A stretch of 6,226 bases of DNA from Candidatus Sigynarchaeota archaeon (GTDB taxonomy: Archaea; Asgardarchaeota; Jordarchaeia; Jordarchaeales; Jordarchaeaceae), in assembly GCA_030587505.1 (NCBI GenBank), contig JAUQYY010000181.1, positions 1 through 6,226 on the forward strand, read 5' to 3'. The position numbers and the translations under genes are program-made. The notes beneath the pieces were generated by a model. That model saw only the letters and a list, made by a program, of their open reading frames with translations. It was not told where the DNA came from and ran no database searches. Every line of letters starts with the position of its first letter. Within the stretch, counting starts at the first letter, position 1. Shown piece by piece: positions 1 through 5,512 of the stretch.

Positions 1-376
1 ACACTATAGACACTCCTAAAATCGACAACCATATAGTCCAATTCGAATCCCTTTAGATCACATTTGTTTAGTAGATGGTATCTAGGCACATTTCCCTGTC
101 TTAGTGCTTCTTTTCCTTTCCTACTTCTGAAAAAGTCACTTCTCTACTCAAATTCACCTAAAGGCCAAACCGGACAAACGAGAACCAAATATATCTTTCT
201 CTGAACGAGATCACACGATTGACTCATTACAACGACATCGTAATTAATAATCTCAAAATTAACTTCTTCTGATACCTCCAAAGGTGGGACAACTATCGGA
301 CAGTCTAAAATGAAATCTCCCTACAATCTTTTTCTTCACCGTTTACAATATCGTACCAAGGATATTCCCTTACCAT
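1..376 (-). pseudogene. Disabled gene of unknown function (frameshift plus two TAG stops), runs off the window
   Basis: The reading starts at ATG 376-374 (MVREYPWYDIVNGEEK), overlapping the stop of the gene before it as TAATG. Near 327 the frame must shift to continue into clearly protein-like sequence: L-stop-GDFILDCPIVVPP, then a segment containing VVVMSQSCDL (near 236-209) and LVLVCPVWPLGEFE, then a second TAG at 144-146, then RSDFFRSRKGKEALRQGNVP and on to the window edge. The first TAG (321-323) sits where LQGD would read naturally, so CAG to TAG is likely. One lost base plus two nonsense codons point to decay. In the unshifted frame translation ends after about 23 residues. I do not recognise the family. 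The SQSCDL and CPVWPL stretches look like a conserved core. The C-terminus is outside the window. Confidence 0.7.
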
Positions 377-759
377 TAAAGTTCCCCCGGCTCAACGATG
401 TGAGGGGATGCCTTAGAAATACTTTTTATACTTCCTTTTGCAGTCCACCTCTTTTTTGGAGGAATGCGGACGTATACATCAAATTTAAGTGGTACTTCTG
501 AGAGCGGTTTAATTTTCCCCTGTAGTAGGCTCGTTTCTCTCTTTATTTCTAAATGTGGTAAAACCGACGATTGATCAATTTCTAGAAGAGGCAACAGAGA
601 TTGCCAACCAATAATTTCTTTAGGTATTCTTTCAATCCAAGTAGATAGTAATAAGTTATCTATTTCATCTTCATCTTTTACACCAACTCCTACGGTTAGG
701 GTAGATGTATCCTGAATAGGATAGTTTTGGTACTTGGTTTTTTGCCATTGAGATTGCAT
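376..759 (-). CDS. Small hypothetical protein, 127 aa
   Basis: This is an uninterrupted ORF with an ATG start at 759-757. It has a strong AGGAGG site at 768-773, 8 nt upstream, which lies inside the coding tail of the previous remnant. The start overlaps that remnant's stop (TAATG), and its own TAA overlaps the ATG of the next, disabled gene in the same way. The protein appears soluble, with no signal peptide or membrane segment. The N-terminal half is acidic (VKDEDEIDNLLL) and the C-terminal half is basic (VRIPPKKRWTAKGSIKSISK, residues about 97-116). I do not recognise the family and infer no function. Sequence is AT-rich, unlike the metabolic genes to the right. Because both neighbours are broken, this gene may also be non-functional although its frame is open. 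It probably has no native promoter left, so any expression would be read-through from the ligase operon. Confidence 0.6.
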   Translation of the reverse strand: MQSQWQKTKYQNYPIQDTSTLTVGVGVKDEDEIDNLLLSTWIERIPKEIIGWQSLLPLLEIDQSSVLPHLEIKRETSLLQGKIKPLSEVPLKFDVYVRIPPKKRWTAKGSIKSISKASPHIVEPGEL

Positions 760-872
760 TATTCGAACCTCCTAACTAGGTCTCCTTCAATTATCTTGAA
801 AAACCAATTATCCGTTAAATCATAAGCACTTTTCACCCGTGCAGCAATTTCTTCTTTAGTTTTCGACTTTAA
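759..872 (-). pseudogene. Headless C-terminal remnant of an unknown gene
   Basis: The frame ending at TAA 761-759 reads back as 37 protein-like codons (KSKTKEEIAARVKSAYDL, then TDNWFFKIIEGDLVRRFE) until a stop at 873-875. There is no ATG in this stretch, and the only alternative start is a GTG without a convincing ribosome site. It lies 18 nt beyond the stop codon of the ligase, so its 5' part appears to have been lost when the AT-rich block was joined to the ligase operon. The TAATG coupling to the next ORF and the ribosome site embedded in its last codons support it as a former operon member. The family is not recognised. A random short open frame is possible, but the codon-like composition and coupling argue against it. 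Confidence 0.5.
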
Positions 873-890
873 TTAAAAGGTAGGAGGGGT
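873..890 (-). terminator. Possible pyrimidine/T-rich terminator after the ligase
   Basis: Directly after the ligase TAA the transcript would read ACCCCTCCTACCTTTTAATT. This is a pyrimidine-rich stretch ending in a short U run, of the type at which archaeal RNA polymerase can stop without a hairpin. There is only one run of four T, so the signal is weak. The same 18 bp form the boundary to the AT-rich block. Confidence 0.25.
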
Positions 891-2471
891 TTAGGGGCTT
901 AGTTCTTTTTGTAGCTGCGATTTTTCCACTTTTCCCAGCCTTGAGAGGGGCAGAGACTCCTTGAACACCACCTTCCGGGGAACCTCGTAGTCTGGTAAGC
1001 CCTCCTCACAGTATCTTATTACGTCCTCCTCTTTCAGCGCTGCTCCTCCTCTTGGAACTATGAACGCGGCAACCGCCTCCCCGTAGATCTCATGGGGGAA
1101 GCCTATCACCGCCGCCGTCCGAATGTCCGGATGCTTCTCAAGGTACTCCTCTATCCTGGCAGGGTAGACCGCGTACCCCGCAACCTTTATCATCTCCTTC
1201 TTTCTCCCAACCAGGTAGAGATACCCGTCCTCATCCACGTATCCCAGGTCGCCTGTGCGCAGCCACCCGTCCTCCGTAAACGCCTCCTTGTTCCTCTCCC
1301 TGTCCACGTATGTTTTCATCACCGGGGGGCCCTTCACGAGGATCTCACCCGTCTCGCCTGGTGGAAGCTCCCTGCCCTCATCGTCCACGATTTTGACCTT
1401 GATCCCCTCTGCGGGTCTCCCAACAGAGTACAGCTTCTTCTCCTCGGGATCGTCTCTCCTCTGGATTCCAACCCACCCTGCTCCGGCCTCTGTCAACCCG
1501 TAGCCGATACACAGGGTCGCTTGGGGAAACCTCCTTCTTATCTCCTTGTTGAGGTCGGGTGGCAGGGGCTCCGCAGCGGCCACAATAATCTTGACCGAGG
1601 AAAGGTCGTACTTGTCGAAGTCCTCGTACATGAAGAGTATCCTGAAGAGGGTCGCCACCCCGCCGAAGAAGGTCACCCTGTGCTTCTCGATCAGCTCCAG
1701 GAGTTCCTTGGGTCTCAGGTGCTCCAGAATGACCAGTGTTCCCCCGGCCAGGAGCGTTGATAAGAGTATGTCACAGGAGCCCCCCACGTGACTCGGGGGT
1801 AGATGAAACATCATCACCATGTCTTCGTCCTCCTCAACTCCGAGGGTTTCGATGAGACCGAGTTCCCCTTGGATGCAGGCTCCCTGAGTGTGCACAACCC
1901 CCTTAGGAAGCCCCGTCGTGCCACCAGTGTAGATGATAAGGAAGTCGTCCTCTGGAGACACCCGCATCATCGCTTTCTGGAGCCTTCCGTCCCCGTCCAT
2001 GTGGGTTTCCATCACTTCCTCCATGGACACGAACCTCTCCGGAGCGTCTGGTGGGAGCCCCCTGGCTATGAGGAACCGTTTAACTGACGGTAGGGAGTCG
2101 GCGTAACCCGCCACCTGAGAGGCAATATCGATGCCGATAAACTCTCTGAGTGTCACAAACACCTTTGCACCGAGTTCGTTGCACTTGCTTATAATCTCCT
2201 GGGGCTTCTCCCTCAAGTCCAAGGGAAGCAGAACGGCGCCGATTTTGGTGGCGGCAACGTAAACGTAAACGTACTCCTTCGAAGGCGGAAGAAACGTGGC
2301 TATCACGTCACCCCTACTTATCCCCAGATCAATCAGTTCGAGTGCGAGTCCATCACTCAGCCTGTCCAGATCCCGGTAGGTTATTTTCTCGTCTCCGCTT
2401 ATTATAGCAACGGAGTCCGGCGTCTCCTTAGCGTGACCCTTAATATACCTCCACAAAACATGCTCATCCAA
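891..2471 (-). CDS. Class I adenylate-forming acyl/aryl-CoA ligase (AMP-binding enzyme), 526 aa
   Basis: The protein should activate a carboxylic acid with ATP to an acyl-adenylate and transfer it to coenzyme A in the cytoplasm. All core motifs are present: the P-loop YTGGTTGLPKGV (181-192), YGLTEAG (324-330), WLRTGDLG with ribose-binding Asp408, the hinge GRKKEMIKVAGYAVYP (422-437), and a C-terminal RLGKVEK whose Lys514 is the expected adenylation lysine. Length is normal for the family, so it appears complete and functional. The start is TTG 2471-2469, preceded by GGTGAT (2477-2482) at 5 nt. That site overlaps the amidohydrolase stop, implying translational coupling. No separate promoter is visible. 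Family members include medium-chain fatty acid, benzoate, 4-coumarate and similar CoA ligases. The motifs do not decide the substrate. As the last gene of the cluster it would activate the acid made by the two upstream hydrolases (inference). Confidence 0.92.
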   Translation of the reverse strand: MDEHVLWRYIKGHAKETPDSVAIISGDEKITYRDLDRLSDGLALELIDLGISRGDVIATFLPPSKEYVYVYVAATKIGAVLLPLDLREKPQEIISKCNELGAKVFVTLREFIGIDIASQVAGYADSLPSVKRFLIARGLPPDAPERFVSMEEVMETHMDGDGRLQKAMMRVSPEDDFLIIYTGGTTGLPKGVVHTQGACIQGELGLIETLGVEEDEDMVMMFHLPPSHVGGSCDILLSTLLAGGTLVILEHLRPKELLELIEKHRVTFFGGVATLFRILFMYEDFDKYDLSSVKIIVAAAEPLPPDLNKEIRRRFPQATLCIGYGLTEAGAGWVGIQRRDDPEEKKLYSVGRPAEGIKVKIVDDEGRELPPGETGEILVKGPPVMKTYVDRERNKEAFTEDGWLRTGDLGYVDEDGYLYLVGRKKEMIKVAGYAVYPARIEEYLEKHPDIRTAAVIGFPHEIYGEAVAAFIVPRGGAALKEEDVIRYCEEGLPDYEVPRKVVFKESLPLSRLGKVEKSQLQKELSP

Positions 2472-2477
2472 AATGTA

Positions 2478-3431
2478 TCACCTTATCAGCTTTTTCGGAT
2501 TCTCATACAGCCACATTCGAAGCGTCTCCTTCTTCAGGGGGAGGGACAGCATCTCCTCCAACAGTTGTTTGGGAGTGAGGGCGAACATTATCCAGGTGGA
2601 GCCCCAGACAACCTTGTCCCTAATGGTCCTATCGCCATAGTAGAGTAGGGGCTCGAAACCCGCGCCCGGCCTGGTTATGTGCTTGGCTCTGAACGATGAG
2701 AGGGCGATGTACACGTTTCTGTGCCGCCAGGCGACCGCAACCATCTCGTTCATCCACGGCCACCCGGCGTCTCCAGCTATGATTTTAAGGTCGGGGAACC
2801 TCGACGCCACGTAGTCAAGGTGCCTGGGGTGCCCATAGTCCATTGGAACACTGAAGTCCAGACTGCTCGCCGTGTGTATCCAGACCGGAACATCAAGCTC
2901 CAGAGCCTTCTCGTAAATCGGGTAGCACTTCTCGTCACTCGCGTACAGCTTGTGCCTGAAGGGGTACAGGGTAACACCGGTAAACCCAAGCTTCACAACC
3001 GCCCTCTCAACCTCACGCACCGCAGCCTCACCCTTGTGCGGATCCGCTCCAACAAACGCGGTCAACAGGTCGGGATACTCACTTATCACCGAGTGCACAT
3101 AATCGTTGGACAGCGGCTTCACTCCAGTCGTCGTCTCAACATCCTCACACGTCAGATTAGCCCTCTCAATCCCGGCCGACTCCAGAATCTCCACAAAATC
3201 CTTCATCGGCATCGCAAGCTTCTCAATGAGACCCGAAAGGTGGTCAATAAAACTCCTACGGTCCATGCTGCTCTTCAGCCGGAAATACTCATCCTCAGAC
3301 TGACCCATAACCGCGAAAATGTTCTTTCCGAACCTGTCCAGGTAACCCTCGTGAACACCCCACGCCTGTATCAGGTACCGCAGAATCCTATCCGTGGGAA
3401 AGACATAGCAATCTATGTCAATCGCCCTCAT
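2478..3431 (-). CDS. Amidohydrolase-2-like TIM-barrel protein with a non-canonical metal site, 317 aa
   Basis: The fold assignment rests on the family pattern in the second half: VPVWIHT (182-187), YGHPRHLDYVASRFPDLKII (199-218), GDAGWPWMNEM (220-230), RNVYIALSS (238-246), VVWGSTW (274-280) and a C-terminal YENPKKLI. This matches the amidohydrolase-related group that includes ACMSD-type decarboxylases and lactonases. The usual ligands are largely absent. The N-terminal HxH is DCY (Asp7, Tyr9), the His of the AHxG motif is Asp221, and the Asp of GSDxP is Thr279. Only His186 remains. It may therefore use another metal geometry, be metal-independent, or be non-catalytic. The ATG at 3431 is preferred over an upstream in-frame TTG (3443), because GGAG (3437-3440) lies 5 nt before it. 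It is separated from the ligase gene by 6 bp. A TATA box lies upstream at 3481-3490. Confidence 0.8.
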   Translation of the reverse strand: MRAIDIDCYVFPTDRILRYLIQAWGVHEGYLDRFGKNIFAVMGQSEDEYFRLKSSMDRRSFIDHLSGLIEKLAMPMKDFVEILESAGIERANLTCEDVETTTGVKPLSNDYVHSVISEYPDLLTAFVGADPHKGEAAVREVERAVVKLGFTGVTLYPFRHKLYASDEKCYPIYEKALELDVPVWIHTASSLDFSVPMDYGHPRHLDYVASRFPDLKIIAGDAGWPWMNEMVAVAWRHRNVYIALSSFRAKHITRPGAGFEPLLYYGDRTIRDKVVWGSTWIMFALTPKQLLEEMLSLPLKKETLRMWLYENPKKLIR

Positions 3432-3480
3432 AACCACTCCCAACCTAGCGCACTCAAATTTTCTTTCCAGAAACCCTCAT

Positions 3481-3490
3481 TATATATATA
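3481..3490 (-). promoter_or_regulatory. TATA box of the amidohydrolase-ligase operon
   Basis: TATATATATA lies in the 62 bp between the hydrolase stop and the amidohydrolase ORF. An archaeal start about 25 nt downstream would fall near 3460, giving a leader of roughly 30 nt to the ATG at 3431 and including its GGAG site. This would allow the last two genes to be transcribed independently of the hydrolase. No T-run terminator is seen between the genes, so read-through is also possible. Confidence 0.6.
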
Positions 3491-3505
3491 CTTCACTCTC
3501 TACCA

Positions 3506-4255
3506 CTAGACCATTTCGTTTAGCAGCTCGAGAACCGTGCTGGTTGACTGCACGTTCACCATTCCCAGCCTGCCGTCGAGCCTGTCAAGGCAGCTCTTGT
3601 GAACCTGCAGCGCCGTTTCCTTGTCGGGTCCGTGATCCATGCACGCGTCGCCAACAATTATGGGCATGTACCCAAGGTCGAACGCGTCCCTAGCCGTGCT
3701 CTCCACGCACATGCCGGTGTAGTATCCACCTATTATGAGCACTTCTATTTTCCAGTTGCGGAGGAACCTCTCAAGCACTGTGCCTATGAAAGCGCTCGAA
3801 GCGGGCTTATCTAAGACAAGGTCCTCGGGCCGCTTCACCTCCAAAACCTCGTCTATCAGCTCCACGTCCCAGGTGCCTTCCTCCCACAGGCCGGGAACCG
3901 CCGAAGCGTAGAACTTTAACATAGCCTCTTCGAGTGAGCCTGGCCTGGCGTCCGTGAAGCCCTTCTTCCTCAAAAATCTGGTCCAGATGACTGGGAGCTT
4001 CAACTTTCTGGATGCCTCCACTATGCTGATGATGTTGTCCACTGAGCCTGATTCCCTGATGTACCTCCACGCTTTCCACCCGATCTTGTCCAGGGCTCCG
4101 CCTTCCGTTGCGCAGTCGTTCTGCGGGTCGATAATCAGAATAGCGGTGTTATCCCTTCTCACGAATTTTTTCCAGTTGACAGCGTCCCAAATCAGGTGCT
4201 TGGTCACACTTATCTGGTACTCACCCTTACCAACAACTATCTCGCTCAACAACAC
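3506..4255 (-). CDS. Isochorismatase-family cysteine hydrolase, 249 aa
   Basis: This is a cytoplasmic alpha/beta hydrolase of the family containing nicotinamidase, N-carbamoylsarcosine amidase, biuret hydrolase and isochorismatase. The catalytic Asp-Lys-Cys triad is visible: Asp43 in LIIDPQND, Lys150 in LDKPASSAFIGT, and Cys183 in GGYYTGMCVESTARDAFDLG. The next strand, IIVGDACMD (199-207), also fits. An amidase or related C-N hydrolase is more likely than a true isochorismatase, but the substrate is open. The nicotinamidase metal-binding histidines are not evident. It has about 35 residues before the first strand, somewhat more than usual. The start is GTG 4255, with GAGGT 2 nt upstream. The TTG codons 3 and 6 nt later give better spacing and may be the true start. 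A good TATA box lies at 4291-4300, so the leader is very short. It is the first gene of the three-gene cluster and ends with TAG. Confidence 0.88.
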   Translation of the reverse strand: MLLSEIVVGKGEYQISVTKHLIWDAVNWKKFVRRDNTAILIIDPQNDCATEGGALDKIGWKAWRYIRESGSVDNIISIVEASRKLKLPVIWTRFLRKKGFTDARPGSLEEAMLKFYASAVPGLWEEGTWDVELIDEVLEVKRPEDLVLDKPASSAFIGTVLERFLRNWKIEVLIIGGYYTGMCVESTARDAFDLGYMPIIVGDACMDHGPDKETALQVHKSCLDRLDGRLGMVNVQSTSTVLELLNEMV

Positions 4256-4290
4256 AACCTCACAAGGGTTTAACAGTGTTAATTCTCCGA

Positions 4291-4300
4291 TTTATATAAA
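4291..4300 (-). promoter_or_regulatory. TATA box of the cysteine hydrolase gene
   Basis: TTTATATAAA is preceded on the minus strand by the purine/A-rich GTAAACT expected of a BRE. Transcription would begin about 25 nt downstream, near 4268-4270, leaving a leader of roughly 15 nt with the GAGGT ribosome site. The box is a perfect palindrome, but no plus-strand gene starts downstream, so only minus-strand use is supported. Confidence 0.65.
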
Positions 4301-4460
4301 AGTTTACCCACCAACAAGGCGATACAGAGGGCTGTTTTCTTCCCGTTCGAAGTTATAGTTTCACCTATCCCCCCTTAAGCATCGGCTTTCCAGGATCTTT
4401 TTCGTCAAAATCATTGATTCTCGGTTAGTACCCACCCTCACAAGAGAAACACACAAAAAG

Positions 4461-4495
4461 TTCGGTGAAAAACGAAAAGTTCGGTTAACAGCGAA
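4461..4495. repeat. Two tandem TTCG-N8-CGAA dyads (operator-like)
   Basis: TTCGGTGAAAAACGAA (4461-4476) and TTCGGTTAACAGCGAA (4480-4495) are two 16-bp inverted repeats of identical architecture with a 19-bp period. The flanking sequence repeats as AAAAGTTCGGT (4456-4466 and 4475-4485). Tandem dyads of equal spacing are typical of binding sites for a dimeric regulator. They lie about 160 bp upstream of the hydrolase TATA box and downstream of the HEPN-like gene, so the target gene is uncertain. Confidence 0.45.
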
Positions 4496-4598
4496 CAATC
4501 CCCCTATCGCTAACGTGGATGAGAAAAATATTTAGAGTTTCTCAGCTTCTTAAAGACTTTTCAGAAGACTCCGAGCCAATCCTAGCATAGCGAAACTC

Positions 4599-4620
4599 TC
4601 TCCATATTCTCTCCATATTC
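4599..4620. repeat. Perfect 11-bp tandem duplication
   Basis: TCTCCATATTC occurs twice back to back, at 4599-4609 and 4610-4620. It is probably a slippage or repair duplication, or a duplicated regulator site. It lies 50-70 bp beyond the HEPN-like stop codon. Confidence 0.7.
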
Positions 4621-4632
4621 AATGAACTCTAG

Positions 4633-4638
4633 AAAAAA
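4633..4638 (-). terminator. Possible T-run terminator after the HEPN-like gene
   Basis: The minus strand carries TTTTTT about 31 nt downstream of the HEPN-like TGA (4672-4670). Runs of this length can act as intrinsic terminators for archaeal RNA polymerase without a hairpin. No stem is required or evident. Confidence 0.35.
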
Positions 4639-4669
4639 CAGGTGAGCAGTCTCCTTCATATCTTTTAGC

Positions 4670-5026
4670 TCATCCAGCTTTTTTCAGGAGACCTTTGAGT
4701 TCCTCTAGTGCCTTTTCAGCTATCTCCTTAGCGTGTTTTGCTTCCTCTGGTGTCATGCTGAGTTCAGAGTAGTCTGCCTTAAGCCTCAGACTGTAGAGTG
4801 TACGGAGGCATTCAGCCGAGGCGGCGGCTCCGACGTCTTCAATGGCGTTAGCCAGTTTGTCGTCCCTCCTGGGAATGGGAGCCCCCAATTTCACCAGTAG
4901 CCCCTCGGCGAACCATCTGGACGCAAAATAGAAGCCTCCCGTTGCCTTGTTAAAGCACTTGTTTTCAAGATCCTTTAACGCTTCTTCGAAGAGAAGGTCT
5001 CCTTTCACTCTTCTGGCTGAAGGCAT
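4670..5026 (-). CDS. HEPN-domain-like protein, 118 aa
   Basis: This small all-helical protein has the layout of HEPN-domain partners of minimal nucleotidyltransferases. It begins with a helix (LLFEEALKDLENKCFNKATG), followed by FYFASRWFAEGLLVKLGAP (32-50), where family members have a Phe/Ala-rich helix, then RRDDKLANAIEDVG (53-66), then LYSLRLKADYSEL (77-89) and a final amphipathic helix (EEAKHAKEIAEKALEELKGLL). LR..ADY is the usual family signature. The RX4-6H ribonuclease motif of HepT-type toxins is absent, so RNase activity is doubtful. The ATG at 5026 has a strong AGGAGG site (5034-5039) 7 nt upstream. The gene begins inside the upstream MNT-like gene (62-bp overlap in another frame), so the two are probably co-translated. 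A role in a toxin-antitoxin or other two-component module is inferred from family and context. Confidence 0.7.
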   Translation of the reverse strand: MPSARRVKGDLLFEEALKDLENKCFNKATGGFYFASRWFAEGLLVKLGAPIPRRDDKLANAIEDVGAAASAECLRTLYSLRLKADYSELSMTPEEAKHAKEIAEKALEELKGLLKKAG

Positions 5027-5318
5027 GAATGATCCTCCTGTCCTCTCTGGTTGTTATGAAGGGAGTTACGGTTACGCCCCTAACCCTTTTTTCCACTTTC
5101 CTAGCTATGTTTAGCACTTTTATTCTCAGCTCTGGCTTTTCCTCGGCCAGCACCACCAGGACGTTAGCACCATAAATGTGGACTTCCTCTCTCGGAGTGG
5201 CTATCACTCCTATAAGGGAGTCTCCTAGCTCCCGTCTGAGGGTTAGGGAGAAGGCGGATACAGCATCGTCCCATTCCCCCTCAAAAACGAAAAGCCGGGG
5301 AGCGTCACCCAATAGCAT
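4965..5318 (-). CDS. Degenerate MNT-type nucleotidyltransferase-like protein, 117 aa
   Basis: This gene is immediately upstream of and overlapping the HEPN-like gene, the position of MNT partners. The segment LGDSLIGVIATPREEVHIYGANVLVVLAEE (31-60) matches the nucleotidyltransferase strand-loop-strand, which normally reads GSxARG...SDxDVLVV. The GS motif is missing and the two catalytic aspartates correspond to Gly50 and Asn52, so transferase activity is unlikely. RVRGVTVTPFITTRED (78-93) fits the next strand. A basic tail (KSERRPSLRRSVKGS) reads across the HEPN-like start. ATG 5318 is chosen because GGTGG lies 6 nt upstream. An in-frame GTG at 5333, next to GAGGTG, would add five residues. 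The family assignment rests on context plus partial motif similarity. The gene may encode a non-catalytic binding partner or a decaying antitoxin. Confidence 0.6.
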   Translation of the reverse strand: MLLGDAPRLFVFEGEWDDAVSAFSLTLRRELGDSLIGVIATPREEVHIYGANVLVVLAEEKPELRIKVLNIARKVEKRVRGVTVTPFITTREDRRIIHAFSQKSERRPSLRRSVKGS

Positions 5319-5361
5319 GCAGAACCACCACACACCTCATGGGTGATATGAACAGGCAAGC

Positions 5362-5369
5362 TCTTAAAG
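5362..5369 (-). promoter_or_regulatory. Possible TATA box for the MNT-HEPN pair
   Basis: On the minus strand, GGAAAGCTTTAAGAG resembles a BRE plus a weak TATA element (CTTTAAGA). The expected start, about 25 nt downstream, falls near 5340, just ahead of the GTG 5333 and ATG 5318 candidates. The match is imperfect. Confidence 0.35.
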
Positions 5370-5482
5370 CTTTCCAAGTGTTTCGTTTCTTCTCATTCTA
5401 ACCAGCGCCGCGCAAGAAGTGGATGTCGGATTGTCCGTAAAAAGGGGACATACAAATAAATTAAGAGTTGAAAAGGATATTA

Positions 5483-5497
5483 CTTTATCTATATATG
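5483..5497 (+). promoter_or_regulatory. Possible TATA box for the lipoate-ligase-like gene
   Basis: CTTTATCTATATATG lies 16-30 bp before ATG 5513. If this is the TATA box, transcription would begin at about 5510-5520, close to that ATG (leaderless) or giving a leader of about 55 nt to the alternative ATG 5573. A second AT-rich element, CAAATAAATTAAG (near 5454-5466), would instead give a leader that contains the GAGGAG site. The sequence does not settle which is used. Confidence 0.4.
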
Positions 5498-5512
5498 ATT
5501 CTGAGGAGCAGA

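Larger units (their letters stand above)
4302..4669. other. Gene-free region with repeats
   Basis: About 370 bp between the hydrolase promoter and the end of the HEPN-like gene show no convincing ORF on either strand. It is AT-rich and contains two tandem TTCG-N8-CGAA dyads (4461-4495), an 11-bp tandem duplication (4599-4620), and a T run on the minus strand after the HEPN-like gene. I see no tRNA or recognisable structured RNA. It probably holds regulatory DNA plus the 3' end of the HEPN transcript. Confidence 0.5.

Noticed and set aside
30..60. tRNA-like ATTCGAATCC near the left edge
   Set aside because: There is no acceptor, D or anticodon arm around it, and the stretch reads as protein (KGFELDYMVVDF) in the disabled gene.
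144..323. In-frame TAG codons read as pyrrolysine or another recoding
   Set aside because: The same gene also needs a frameshift, one TAG sits where CAG (Gln) reads naturally, and the intact hydrolase gene in this window uses TAG as its terminator.
310..501. 63-codon plus-strand ORF in the AT-rich block
   Set aside because: It has no ribosome site, overlaps protein-like minus-strand frames on both sides of the 376 junction, and is of chance length.
1092..1760. Long plus-strand ORF inside the ligase region
   Set aside because: It is antisense to a complete ligase with all family motifs. Its translation is low-complexity and without domain character, as expected of an antisense shadow in GC-rich coding DNA.
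2257..2275. ACGTAA triplet repeat
   Set aside because: It encodes the VYVYV strand of the ligase and is explained by codon repetition.
2721..3509. 262-codon plus-strand open frame over the amidohydrolase
   Set aside because: It is an antisense shadow. The minus-strand frame has family motifs, a promoter, a ribosome site and coupling to the next gene.
4441..4500. CRISPR-like repeat spacing
   Set aside because: There are only two short repeats, with a 19-bp period and no spacer-repeat regularity beyond them.
4521..4567. GAGAAA/TTTCTC and CTTCT/AGAAG inverted repeats as RNA hairpins
   Set aside because: The stems are only 5-6 bp with AT-rich loops of 11 nt or more, which is common by chance in such sequence, and there is no adjacent T run or gene they would serve.
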